NCBI GenBank assembly: GCA_965243335.1
Contig: OZ251545.1
Coordinates: forward strand, 434,001-498,000
Reading direction: 5' to 3'
DNA length: 64,000 nt
Source: JAJDXW01 sp965243335
GTDB taxonomy: Bacteria; Pseudomonadota; Gammaproteobacteria; HK1
This document shows positions 17,302-25,839 of this stretch, one piece after another (positions within the stretch are counted from its first letter, which is position 1; the number at the start of each line of letters is the position of its first letter). Position numbers and translations under genes: made by a program. The notes under the pieces are model-generated. The model was not told where the DNA came from. It saw nothing but the letters and a program-made list of their open reading frames with translations, and searched no databases.

Positions 17302-18180
17302 GTGAAGGGCATCATCCTCGCCGGCGGGGAAGGCACGCGGCTCTATCCCGTGACGAGAGCGACCAGCAAGCAGCTCCTCCCCGTCTACGACAAGCCGATG
17401 ATCTACTACCCGCTGAGCGTCCTGATGCTCGCGGGGGTCCGGGACGTCCTGGTGATCGCCGCCCCGCAGCACGAGGCCGCCTTCCGGCAGCTCCTGGGCG
17501 ACGGCAGTCAATGGGGGGTCGCGTTCCGCTACGCCGTGCAACCGAGCCCCGACGGCCTGGCGCAGGCCTTCCTGATCGGCCGGGAGTTCATCGGCGGCGA
17601 CGCCTGCGCCCTGGCGCTCGGCGACAACCTCTTCCACGGGCACGGCCTGACCGAACGGCTGCGGAGCGCCGCGGCCCGGCGCAAGGGGGCGACGGTCTTC
17701 GGCTACCAGGTGCCCGATCCGGAGCGCTACGGGGTGGTCGCCTTCGACGAGTCCGGCCGTGCGACCTCCCTCGAGGAAAAACCCGCCCGCCCCCGTTCCC
17801 ATTGGGCGGTGACCGGGCTCTACTTCTACGACAGCGACGTGGTCGGCATCGCCGGGGAGGTCGAGCCGAGCGGGCGCGGCGAGCTCGAGATCACCAGCGT
17901 CAACGAACGTTACCTCGAACGCGGCGACCTCCGCGTGGAAAGGCTGGGCCGGGGGTTCGCCTGGTTCGACACGGGGACGCATGACAGCCTCGTGGAAGCC
18001 GCCGGCTTCGTCCAGGCCATCGAGAAGCGCCAGAACCAGCGCATCGCCGTTCCCGAGGAGATCGCCTTCCTGAACGGCTGGATCGACCGTGAAGCGCTGG
18101 CCGCCCTCGGCCACGAGCTCCGCAAGACCGGTTACGGGGAATACCTGCTGCGGCTGGCAAAGGAGTCCGGCGGGAGGTGA
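17302..18180 (+). CDS. rfbA: Glucose-1-phosphate thymidylyltransferase
   Basis: The protein begins KGIILAGGEGTRLYPVT, the nucleotide-binding start of RfbA/RmlA-type sugar-nucleotide transferases, and continues with SKQLLPVYDKPMIYYPLSVL and the ALGDNLFHG segment. Length (292 residues) is normal. It makes dTDP-glucose from dTTP and glucose-1-phosphate for deoxysugar synthesis. GTG 17302 is the start that fits the family; longer upstream sequence is not protein-like. No rfbB, C or D lies next to it, so the rest of the rhamnose pathway must be encoded elsewhere. The 230 bases before it hold nothing I recognise. Confidence 0.92.
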   Translation: MKGIILAGGEGTRLYPVTRATSKQLLPVYDKPMIYYPLSVLMLAGVRDVLVIAAPQHEAAFRQLLGDGSQWGVAFRYAVQPSPDGLAQAFLIGREFIGGDACALALGDNLFHGHGLTERLRSAAARRKGATVFGYQVPDPERYGVVAFDESGRATSLEEKPARPRSHWAVTGLYFYDSDVVGIAGEVEPSGRGELEITSVNERYLERGDLRVERLGRGFAWFDTGTHDSLVEAAGFVQAIEKRQNQRIAVPEEIAFLNGWIDREALAALGHELRKTGYGEYLLRLAKESGGR

Positions 18181-18205
18181 TCGTCCCGTGCGGGCGGGGG
18201 CTTCT

Positions 18206-19096
18206 TCATTCCGGGAACTCGGGGCGGAACGGCCGGCACGTGACCCCGAGGGCCTCCCGCGCCGGAGCGGGATCGAGGGTCAGCGACACGTTCATCCGTT
18301 CCAGGCTCGCGGTGCTGTATCGCGCCCCCGTCAAGGCCCGCCATGCGATGAACGCCGTGCGCGCCGGCCCGAGGGGCAGGGGGAGGAGAATGGGGCGCCG
18401 GCCCAGGGATTCGAAGATCCGTCGGACCATCTCGCGGTAGGGCAGCGTCTCGCCGCCGGGCAGGCCGAAGAGGGCGTTTCGGGCCTCGGGGGCGTCCGGC
18501 GCGGCGGCCATGGCTTGCGCCACGTCGTCGGCGTGGATGGGCTGGCGGCGTCCGGCGCCCGGCCGGACGATCGGGAACACCCCGAAACGCCGCACGAAGT
18601 CCGCGATTGCGCTGACGTTGCCGTCGCGTCCGGGGTCGTAGATCATGGTCGGGCGGAAGATCGTCCAGGAGATCCCCCGGTCCTCGCAGATCCGCTGGAC
18701 TTCCACCTCGGCGCGTCCCAGGCTCCGCGCCAGCTCCCGCTCACGCGGATCGGAGCTTTCCGCCTTGAAGAGCACGCTGGAAGTGCTGAGGGCGATCAGG
18801 CGATCTCCGCCGGAGGTGCGCGAGATGAGCGCCGGCAGCGCGGAGATCGGGACGAGGGAGAAGAAGACCGCGGAGGCGGGGGCTGCCAGGAGCTCCGCCT
18901 TCGGCGTGTCGCGCCATGAGAACCCCGGAGGCGTTTCGTAAGGGGGGGGCTCCGTTCCGCGGCTGAGGCGCCATCCTTCGAATCCCCCACCGGCCAGGCG
19001 TTGCGCGAGGTGGCCGCCGACCAGGCCGGTCGCGCCGAAGACCACGGCGAACCTCTTTCCGGCCCCACCCGCCGAACGGCCGGAGTCCGGCGTCAT
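18206..19096 (-). CDS. SDR-family NAD(P)-binding epimerase-like protein
   Basis: The N-terminus has a Rossmann loop, VVFGATGLVGGHLAQRL, and the rest follows the extended/atypical SDR pattern, with ALSTSSVLF, TIFRPTMIYDPGRDGNVSAI and a QPIHADDVAQAM segment. There is no clear YxxxK catalytic pair, so it may bind nucleotide without classical dehydrogenase chemistry. ATG 19096 with GGAG upstream is preferred; ATG 19162, overlapping the preceding glycosyltransferase gene, is possible. It lies downstream of that gene on the same strand and probably shares its transcript, which suggests a role in surface-sugar assembly. Confidence 0.75.
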   Translation of the reverse strand: MTPDSGRSAGGAGKRFAVVFGATGLVGGHLAQRLAGGGFEGWRLSRGTEPPPYETPPGFSWRDTPKAELLAAPASAVFFSLVPISALPALISRTSGGDRLIALSTSSVLFKAESSDPRERELARSLGRAEVEVQRICEDRGISWTIFRPTMIYDPGRDGNVSAIADFVRRFGVFPIVRPGAGRRQPIHADDVAQAMAAAPDAPEARNALFGLPGGETLPYREMVRRIFESLGRRPILLPLPLGPARTAFIAWRALTGARYSTASLERMNVSLTLDPAPAREALGVTCRPFRPEFPE

Positions 19097-19146
19097 GCGC
19101 TCCGGGCCGTGCGCTCCCGACGGCGGGAGGCGGCGAGTGGGCTCGT

Positions 19147-20067
19147 TCACCGACGGGGGCATCGACGAGGGCTTCGGCAGTGTCCGAACCAGGCGGCATG
19201 GAGCAGTGATTGCGCCGCCCTGATCCCGAAGCGCGCCAAGGCGCCGGCGCCGAGGAGGGGCCCCAGCAGGAAACGCGGGAAGGGGGTGCGGAAGTGCGTG
19301 TGGAAGTAGCGCAGGAAGCCGCGGGTCTTGTGCCATTCCACCCGGATCGGGCTCGCCCGGCTGCTGCCGGCATGATGAACGACCTCCACGTGCGGCGCGA
19401 AGTAGACCGGGATCGCCGCCCGGTACAGCCGCAGGCACAGGTCGAGATCGTCGACGTGGAGGAAGTAGCCCTCGTCCATGCCGCCGACGGCCCGGAAAGT
19501 TGCGGCCGGCAGCATCATGCACGCGCCGCTGACGGCCGCTACGCGGGCGGTGGCCTCGGGGAGCGGCCGGTCATGCCGGTTGAGCCGGTGACGGTGGAAG
19601 AGCCGCGGGGCCAATCGGTCCAGCCGGAACGTTTCGACCAGAGCGGTGCGCGGCGTCAGCAATGCCCGCCGCGACCCGCGCTGATCGCTCCCGTCGGGGT
19701 CGAGTACGCGGCAGCCGAGCATCCAGTCTTCGCCCAGCGCGGCGGCCTCGGCCAGCAGGGCGGGAATCGCGCCGGAGCCGAGGCGGCAATCGGGATTCAG
19801 GAGCAGCAGGTAGCGCCCCCTGGCCCGCTCGGCCCCGAGGTTGCAGCCCCGCGCGAACCCGACGTTGCCGTGGCCGCTGACGAGCTTGAAGCGAGGCTCC
19901 GCCTCCGCCCGGCGCGCGAGCCCCGTGACGACCTCGGGCGGATTGCCGTTGTCGACCAGTATCAGCTCGGCCATACCCTCCTGATCCGGGGCGAGGACCG
20001 ACTCGATGGCCGCGGCCAGCACGGGCCCGGTCCGGTACGAGACCATGACCACGCTGACCCCTTCCAT
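19147..20067 (-). CDS. Family 2 glycosyltransferase
   Basis: A GT-A-fold transferase: VSVVMVSYRTG at the start, ELILVDNGNPP near residue 38, GNVGFARGCNLGAERARG, LLLLNPDCRLG (the acidic metal-binding motif region) and GMDEGYFLHVDDLDLCLR. The sequence resembles rhamnosyltransferases of surface polysaccharide clusters. I place the start at ATG 20067 because the family fold begins there; ATG 20160 and 20142 would add a non-conserved leader. It is divergent from the GT4 gene and precedes the SDR gene on the same strand. Confidence 0.85.
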   Translation of the reverse strand: MEGVSVVMVSYRTGPVLAAAIESVLAPDQEGMAELILVDNGNPPEVVTGLARRAEAEPRFKLVSGHGNVGFARGCNLGAERARGRYLLLLNPDCRLGSGAIPALLAEAAALGEDWMLGCRVLDPDGSDQRGSRRALLTPRTALVETFRLDRLAPRLFHRHRLNRHDRPLPEATARVAAVSGACMMLPAATFRAVGGMDEGYFLHVDDLDLCLRLYRAAIPVYFAPHVEVVHHAGSSRASPIRVEWHKTRGFLRYFHTHFRTPFPRFLLGPLLGAGALARFGIRAAQSLLHAAWFGHCRSPRRCPRR

Positions 20068-20280
20068 CGGGAGGGCATGGCAGAATGACACGGTTCTTCC
20101 CGGTCTGTTTCCGGCCACGGCGTTCACCACGTACGAGAGCATGACGTCCCAGCCCGGCACGCCGCGCGGGCGGCATGGAGTCTGCGCTTCACATGCTTCG
20201 GATGGTAGCCCGTGCCGCCGTGCTCCATTCGCCCCGCCGCGCCCCGGCGGCTCCCGCCCGTTCCCGAGGCGGCGTCAACC

Positions 20281-21315
20281 ATGATCCTGCTCGCGATCGT
20301 GGCTGCGTTCGCGGTCGGGGCGGGGGCCACGGGCTGGCTCGTAGCGCGCGGGCCGGGCCCCCGGCTCGTCGATCGTCCCGGTGAACGTTCGCTGCACGAC
20401 CGGCCGACGTCGCGCGCGGGCGGCATCGCGATACTCGCGGGGACAGCGGCCGGATTCGCGGCCGCGGCGCTCGTGAAGCCCGCGGCGTTCCTGGCCGCCT
20501 CCGCGCCCGGGTATGGCTGGGTGCTCGCCGGCGCCGCAATCATCGCCGCCGTGTCGTTCACCGACGACCTTCGGCGGGTTTCCCCGGCGGTACGCATCGT
20601 TTCCCATCTTGCGGCGGCCTCCTGCGTGGTGCTCGCCGGGCTGCCGGCGGAACGGATCGTCCTCCCCGGCGCGGCGCTCCAACTCGGCCCGGCCGCGAGC
20701 GCCCTGTTCACCGTCCTGTTCGTGGCGTGGATCGTGAACCTCTACAATTTCATGGACGGGATGGACGGGTTCGCCGGCGGAATGACGGCGATCGGCTTCG
20801 CGGCCCTCGCTGCGCTCGGCGCCGGTCAGGGCGCGCCCGGGCTTGCCGCCGCCAGCCTGGGGGTGGCGGCCGCCGCTCTCGGGTTCCTCCCGTTCAATTT
20901 CCCTCCGGCGAAGATCTTCATGGGCGACCTCGGCTCCACGCTCCTGGGGTATCTCTGCGCGGTCGCGATGCTATGGGCCGAGCGCTCCGCATCCGTTCCG
21001 CTGTGGGTCTCCGTGCTCGTATTTTCGCCGTTCATCGCCGACGCCTCGGTCACCCTCGCGCGGCGGACCGTGGCGGGCGCGCGGCCGTGGCGCGCGCATC
21101 GCGGTCATTTCTACCAACGGCTCGTGCGACTCGGATGGGGGCATCGCAAGACCGTCCTCCACGAATACGGGCTGATGCTCGCTTGCGCCTGCTCCGCCGC
21201 GGCGGCGCTCCGGCTCCCGCCCGGCGCGCAGGGAGCGCTGCTGGCTGCGTGGGTGGCCGCATACGCTGCTATCATGCTCCGGGTCATGCGCCTCGAACGG
21301 AGGGCCGGGGACTGA
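20281..21315 (+). CDS. WecA/WbpL-like undecaprenyl-phosphate sugar-1-phosphate transferase (GT4)
   Basis: A polytopic membrane protein of the MraY/WecA family, with about ten hydrophobic segments. Characteristic loops are RPTSRAGGIAI near residue 42, FTDDLRRVSP near 98, NFMDGMDGFAGG near 157 and FMGDLGSTLLG near 213, followed by a histidine-rich RAHRGHFYQRL loop near 274. The enzyme starts lipid-linked glycan synthesis by moving a HexNAc-1-phosphate onto undecaprenyl phosphate. The neighbouring WbpM/CapD-type dehydratase suggests a substrate such as UDP-QuiNAc/FucNAc, as in Pseudomonas O-antigen loci; that specificity is inference. Confidence 0.88.
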   Translation: MILLAIVAAFAVGAGATGWLVARGPGPRLVDRPGERSLHDRPTSRAGGIAILAGTAAGFAAAALVKPAAFLAASAPGYGWVLAGAAIIAAVSFTDDLRRVSPAVRIVSHLAAASCVVLAGLPAERIVLPGAALQLGPAASALFTVLFVAWIVNLYNFMDGMDGFAGGMTAIGFAALAALGAGQGAPGLAAASLGVAAAALGFLPFNFPPAKIFMGDLGSTLLGYLCAVAMLWAERSASVPLWVSVLVFSPFIADASVTLARRTVAGARPWRAHRGHFYQRLVRLGWGHRKTVLHEYGLMLACACSAAAALRLPPGAQGALLAAWVAAYAAIMLRVMRLERRAGD

Positions 21316-21323
21316 AGATCACG

Positions 21324-23198
21324 TTGATTGGCCCCCATCTACGCAGTCAGGGCGGCGCCTTCGCCCACGACCTCCTGATGATCCCGGCCGCCTGGCTGGG
21401 AGCGTTCTGGATACGATTCAACCTCGAATCGATCCCGGCGGGCTTCCTCGATCAGGCGCTTTACCTTCTGCCCGTGATCGTCGTCATCCAGGGCTCGGGG
21501 TTCCTGTACTTCGGCCTGTACCGCGGGGCGTGGCGGTTCGCCTCGCCGCCCGATCTCATCCGGATCCTCCAGGCGGTCGCCGCCGGAACGATCGTGTGTG
21601 CATTCGCCGCGTTCCTCATGACCCGCATGACCCTCGTCCCCCGGGCCGCCTTTCCGGTCTTTGCGGTGCTGCTCGTCCTCCTTCTGGGCGGACCGCGATT
21701 CGCCTACCGCTGGTTCAGGGAGAGGTGGACCGGGACGACGGACTTGAAGGCGGTCCTCGTCGTGGGCGGGGGAAAGGCGGGAGAGGAGCTCGCCCGCTCC
21801 CTGCTGCGCGATCCGTCTCGCGGATACCGTCCGATCGGCTTCGTCGACGACGATCCCCGCAAACGGGGGCAGGAGGTTCGCGGCGTCCGGGTCCTCGGCC
21901 ACTGCGGGCAGATCCCCGAGATCGCCGAGCGGACCGGCGCCGACCTCATCGCCATCGCGGTTCCGTCCGCGAGCGCCGCGCAGATGCGAAGACTCGTGGA
22001 GCTCTGCGAGCAATCGAACCTGCCGCTGCGAACCATCCCGCGGATGCGAAATCCCGCCTATGCCGCCCTCGAAGAGCTGCGGGCCGTCACCATCGAAGAT
22101 CTGCTGTATCGGGAGCCGGCGCGCCTCGACTGGCCGGGGATGCGGGACGCGCTGGCCACCCGCACGGTCCTCGTGACCGGAGGCGGCGGGTCGATCGGGA
22201 GCGAGCTGTGCCGGCACATCGCGCAGCTCGGCCCCTCCCGTCTCGTCGTCATGGACATCAGCGAATTCAACCTCTACAGGCTGGAGCTGGAGCTGCGCGA
22301 GGCATACCCGGCGCTCGCGCTCTCGGTCGTGCTTGCCGACGTCTGCGACACGGCCGCCGTGGAGCGGGTCTTCGAGCGCCACCAACCGGACGTGGTGTTT
22401 CACGCGGCCGCGTACAAGCACGTGGCGATGCTGGAGAGCCATGTGCGGGAGGCGCTCCGGGTGAACGCCCTCGGCACGCACACGGTGGCGGGCGCGGCGG
22501 CGCGGCACGCCGCCGGCCGTTTCGTGCTCATATCGAGCGACAAGGCGGTGGACCCGGCGAATGCGATGGGGGCGAGCAAGCAACTCGCGGAGCGGGTGTG
22601 CCGCGCCGCTCAGGACGCCTCGCCTTCCACGCGGTTCCTGGCGGTGCGGTTCGGGAACGTACTCGACTCCGCCGGCAGCGTCATGCCCCTGTTTCGCGAG
22701 CAGATCGCCCGCGGCGGCCCGGTCACGGTGACCGACCGGGAAATGGAACGCTACTTCATGACGGTCTCCGAAGCATGTCAGCTGGTCCTGGCCTCGACCA
22801 CCCTCGGAAATGGCGGCGAGGTGTTCGTGCTCGACATGGGCGAGCCCATTCGGATCGTTTACCTGGCCGAGCAGATGATCCGTCTCTCCGGGAAGGTTCC
22901 GGGCAAGGACGTCGCCATCGAGTTCATCGGCTCCCGGCCGGGGGAGAAGCTCTCCGAGACGCTGTTCCACTCCACCGAGTCGGTCGGTCCGACCAGTCAC
23001 GAGAAGATCTGCCTCGCACGCCGCCGGACGCTGGATCATGCCGGGTTCGCAGCGCGGCTCGCGGAGTTGCGCAGGGCCTGCGATGCGTTCGACGAACCGG
23101 CGCTGGAGCGCATCCTTGCCGAGCTGGTCCCCGAGTATCCCGGCGAACCGTCGCTGCCGGCGAAGGACGTGGTTCCGATCGGCCTGGCGAGACGCTGA
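21324..23198 (+). CDS. Membrane-bound nucleotide-sugar 4,6-dehydratase (WbpM/CapD family)
   Basis: An N-terminal membrane domain (about four helices in the first 130 residues) is followed by two Rossmann domains: VLVVGGGKAGEELAR near residue 145 and VLVTGGGGSIGSELCR near 281. The catalytic region SSDKAVDPANAMGASKQLAE and the FGNVLDSAGSVMPLFREQI segment are typical of polysaccharide dehydratases of this family, about 620 residues long. They convert UDP-GlcNAc to the 4-keto-6-deoxy sugar. The start is uncertain: TTG 21324 or CTG 21312 give the right N-terminus and there is no ATG before the first membrane helix. It follows the GT4 gene closely. Confidence 0.88.
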   Translation: MIGPHLRSQGGAFAHDLLMIPAAWLGAFWIRFNLESIPAGFLDQALYLLPVIVVIQGSGFLYFGLYRGAWRFASPPDLIRILQAVAAGTIVCAFAAFLMTRMTLVPRAAFPVFAVLLVLLLGGPRFAYRWFRERWTGTTDLKAVLVVGGGKAGEELARSLLRDPSRGYRPIGFVDDDPRKRGQEVRGVRVLGHCGQIPEIAERTGADLIAIAVPSASAAQMRRLVELCEQSNLPLRTIPRMRNPAYAALEELRAVTIEDLLYREPARLDWPGMRDALATRTVLVTGGGGSIGSELCRHIAQLGPSRLVVMDISEFNLYRLELELREAYPALALSVVLADVCDTAAVERVFERHQPDVVFHAAAYKHVAMLESHVREALRVNALGTHTVAGAAARHAAGRFVLISSDKAVDPANAMGASKQLAERVCRAAQDASPSTRFLAVRFGNVLDSAGSVMPLFREQIARGGPVTVTDREMERYFMTVSEACQLVLASTTLGNGGEVFVLDMGEPIRIVYLAEQMIRLSGKVPGKDVAIEFIGSRPGEKLSETLFHSTESVGPTSHEKICLARRRTLDHAGFAARLAELRRACDAFDEPALERILAELVPEYPGEPSLPAKDVVPIGLARR

Positions 23199-23483
23199 CG
23201 GCGGGGATCCGCGGAAACGAGGAGCGCGTCGCGGCGCCCGCCTGCGCCCGCGGCACGGTCCGGAGCCGCGGAGAGTCCTCGGGACGGCGCGCGCCGTTTC
23301 TCGAGGGCGATGCCGCGCCTTCATGCTGGCCGCCGGCGGGTCGGAACGAAGTGTCGCCCGGGGGCGAAGGCGCGTCCGGTCTGCGCTCCCTGCACGCTCG
23401 TGCGTAGCGTGCGCGCTCGCAGGGGTTTTGCGCTAACATCCGCCGCGGAGAATCCGCGCGCGGGAGCGCGAAGGAGGTTGGCG

Positions 23484-24374
23484 ATGTTTCGAGGAAGCAT
23501 GGTGGCCATGGTCACCCCGATGCGCGAAGACGGCGCGGTGGACGACGATGCCCTGGCCCGGCTGGTCGAGTTCCACGTCGACGCGGGAACCGACGCCATC
23601 ATCGCGGTCGGGACCACCGGCGAGTCGGCGACCCTGGACCACGACGAGCACCTCGAGGTGGTCCGCAAGGTCATCGAAGCGGTGGCGGGGCGAGTACCGG
23701 TGATCGCCGGGACCGGGGCGAACTCGACGGCCGAGGCGCTGCGCCTCACCCGCGGCGCGGCGGCCCTCGGGGCCGACGGCTGCCTGCTGGTGACGCCCTA
23801 CTACAACAAGCCCACCCAGGAGGGGCTGTACCGGCACTTCAAGCTCATCGCGGAGTCCGTCGACGTCCCGCAGATCCTCTACAACGTGCCGGGGCGCACC
23901 GCGTGCGACATGCAGCCGGACACGGTGGGCCGGCTCTCGCGGCTCGCGAACGTCGTGTCGATCAAGGAGGCGTCCGGGGACCTCGCGCGGGTCGGCCGGA
24001 TCCTCGACCGGGCGGCCGACGGGTTCGAGGTCGTGAGCGGCGAGGACCCGCTCGCCATGAAGACGATCCTCGCCGGCGGGAAGGGGGTCATCTCGGTGAC
24101 CGCGAACGTCGCCCCCGCCGCCATGCACGAGATGTGCGAGCGGGCCCTGCGCGGGGACCGCGCGGGGGCGGAGGCGGTGGACGCGCGCCTGCGCCCCCTG
24201 CACAAGGACCTCTTCATCGAGTCGAACCCGATCCCCGCGAAGTGGCTGCTGCACGAAATGGGCCTCATCCCGCCCGGGATCCGGCTGCCGCTGACGCCCC
24301 TGTCGGCCGAATACCACGCTGCGGTGCGGGCCGCCCTCCGCGAGGCGGAAGGCGCGCTGCCCGCCGCGGCCTGA
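23484..24374 (+). CDS. dapA: 4-hydroxy-tetrahydrodipicolinate synthase
   Basis: The sequence MFRGSMVAMVTPM, GTTGESATL, YNVPGRTACDM and SIKEASGD are the DapA hallmarks; the last contains the Schiff-base lysine and the NVPGRT block its active-site environment. Length (296 residues) is standard. The enzyme condenses pyruvate with aspartate semialdehyde in lysine and peptidoglycan diaminopimelate synthesis. ATG 23484 is preceded by AAGGAGG. It is followed at 9 bp by bamC, the usual gammaproteobacterial arrangement. The 285 bases upstream hold no gene; GCTAACAT at 23431 could be part of a promoter. Confidence 0.97.
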   Translation: MFRGSMVAMVTPMREDGAVDDDALARLVEFHVDAGTDAIIAVGTTGESATLDHDEHLEVVRKVIEAVAGRVPVIAGTGANSTAEALRLTRGAAALGADGCLLVTPYYNKPTQEGLYRHFKLIAESVDVPQILYNVPGRTACDMQPDTVGRLSRLANVVSIKEASGDLARVGRILDRAADGFEVVSGEDPLAMKTILAGGKGVISVTANVAPAAMHEMCERALRGDRAGAEAVDARLRPLHKDLFIESNPIPAKWLLHEMGLIPPGIRLPLTPLSAEYHAAVRAALREAEGALPAAA

Positions 24375-24383
24375 AGGACGAGC

Positions 24384-25502
24384 ATGTCCGTGCCGAACCC
24401 GCATCGACTCCGCCGCACGCCAGTGGCGGCGCTCGCGGCGGCGGTGCTCGCCGCCGGGTGCTCCGGCTTCGTTCCGTCGCGCGCGCCCGAGCCCGGCGCC
24501 GGCGATTCCCCCTGGCAGCGCGGTCGCGGCGAATCGCCGCTGGAAGTGCCGCCCGACCTCTCTCGGGCGGGGGTGCAGGATGCATATCCCGTCCCCGGCG
24601 CCCGCCCGCGCGAGCCGGCGGTGCTCCCGGCCGTGGAAGGCATGAGCATCGAGCGCGACGGGCGCTTGCGGTGGATCGCCGCCGAGGCCGAGCCCGCCGA
24701 GCTGTGGCCGGGCATCCGCGACTTCTGGGAGCGGCAGGGCTTCGCGCTCGAGACCGACGACCCGGAGGTCGGGGTGATGGAGACCGGGTGGGCCGAGGAG
24801 CGCGTGAAGCTCCCCGTCGGCGGGGTGCGAAGGGCGCTCGAGCGGATCAAGCGCTTCGCCTATGCCTACGGGGTCCGCGACCGGTTCCGGACCCGCGTCG
24901 AGCGGGGCGCGGAGCCGGGGGTGACGGAGATCCACGTGTCCCACCAGGGCGCGCATGAGGAGGTGCGGGGCGACAGCTACGCATGGACTCCGAGCCCCCC
25001 CGACCCGACCCTCGAAGCGCAGATGCTGGGCCGGCTCATGCACTTCCTCGCCCGGGGAGAGTCCCCCGCCCAGGGTCCGGCGGGGGCCGCGGCCGGAGGA
25101 GCCGTTGCGGAGAGCCGGCTGGAGGTCGCCGACGATCCCGCGGGCGGAAAGTACATCCGTCTCGATGAAGACTTCGACCGGTCCTGGCGGCTGGTCCGCC
25201 GGGCGCTCGACCGGGCCGGCTTCACCCTGAACGACCTCGACCGGAGCCGCGGGTTCTTTCTCGTCCGCTACGTCGACACCGACGCGCCGGTCGAGGAGAA
25301 GAAGCGGAGCTGGCTCGGACGGCTCGCGTTCTGGCGCGACCGGAGCGGGGAGGAGCTGCCGGAGGAGGCCGAGTTCCGCATCGTCCTCGAACGGGGCGAC
25401 GGGCCGTCGACCCGCGTCGTGGTCCGGACTGCGGAGGGCGCGCGTGATACCGGCGAGAGCGCCGCCCGAATCCTGGCCGTCCTCGCCGAGCGCATCGAGT
25501 AG
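24384..25502 (+). CDS. bamC: Outer-membrane assembly lipoprotein BamC
   Basis: A lipoprotein signal is visible (RRTPVAALAAAVLAAGCSGF, lipidated Cys near residue 26), followed by a disordered proline-rich stretch and two domains of the BamC type (DRLRWIAAEAEPAELWPGIR... and a second, KYIRLDEDFDRSWRLVRRAL). The gene's place immediately after dapA supports the assignment, since this pairing is characteristic. BamC is an accessory part of the machine that inserts beta-barrel proteins. Sequence conservation of the family is low, so the call rests on the lipobox, the domain pattern and context together. Confidence 0.88.
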   Translation: MSVPNPHRLRRTPVAALAAAVLAAGCSGFVPSRAPEPGAGDSPWQRGRGESPLEVPPDLSRAGVQDAYPVPGARPREPAVLPAVEGMSIERDGRLRWIAAEAEPAELWPGIRDFWERQGFALETDDPEVGVMETGWAEERVKLPVGGVRRALERIKRFAYAYGVRDRFRTRVERGAEPGVTEIHVSHQGAHEEVRGDSYAWTPSPPDPTLEAQMLGRLMHFLARGESPAQGPAGAAAGGAVAESRLEVADDPAGGKYIRLDEDFDRSWRLVRRALDRAGFTLNDLDRSRGFFLVRYVDTDAPVEEKKRSWLGRLAFWRDRSGEELPEEAEFRIVLERGDGPSTRVVVRTAEGARDTGESAARILAVLAERIE

Positions 25503-25562
25503 CTCCCGGGAACGGCGCATCCTGACGGACGCGGGCGGGGGGCGGTCCCGCCCACCTTCGTC

Positions 25563-25582
25563 ATTCCCGCGAAAGCGGGAAT
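25563..25582. repeat. REP-type hairpin after bamC
   Basis: ATTCCCGC-GAAA-GCGGGAAT is a perfect 8-bp stem with a GAAA tetraloop, embedded in the widespread GTCATTCCCGCGAAAGCGGG context. It may stabilise the bamC message end or mark a terminator. Weaker relatives occur at 53199-53212 and 57444-57457. Confidence 0.8.
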
Positions 25583-25587
25583 CCATG

Positions 25588-25757
25588 TGTCCTGGGAACG
25601 CTTGTGTCTCGCCCGCATTTTCGTTCACGGGCGCTTCTCCCTTGGACCTCCGGTTCGCTGCGGGCGGGACATAATCGTTCCCAGGACACCCAACGTCCCC
25701 ACGGACGCGCCCGCGATGAGGTGTGCTTGGCGAAAAACCCCACAGCGCATATGTCTC
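25588..25757 (+). repeat. Hairpin-plus-tail intergenic repeat, copy after bamC
   Basis: GTGTCCTGGGAACG and its complement CGTTCCCAGGACAC bracket about 75 bases, and 40 bases further on the conserved tail TTGGCGAAAAACCCCACAGC then GCATATG appears. The order, inverted repeat then tail, matches the other members of this family. Confidence 0.6.
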
Positions 25758-25839
25758 TTTCGTTCACCGGGGCTTCACTTCGGCCCGCTGCGGGCGGGCC
25801 TCTTCGCACGGGTCTCTTCCCTGGGCCCCGCCGGGCGGC

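Larger units (their letters stand above)
25503..25839. other. Intergenic region between convergent bamC and der
   Basis: Convergent 3' ends meet here. The stretch contains a REP-type hairpin at 25563-25582 and a longer inverted repeat with the conserved tail at 25588-25757; no gene is seen. Either structure could serve as a bidirectional transcription stop, though neither has a run of T after it. Confidence 0.5.

Noticed and set aside
17072..17305. Small open frame before rfbA
   Set aside because: Low-complexity Arg/Pro sequence without a ribosome site; overlaps the rfbA start.
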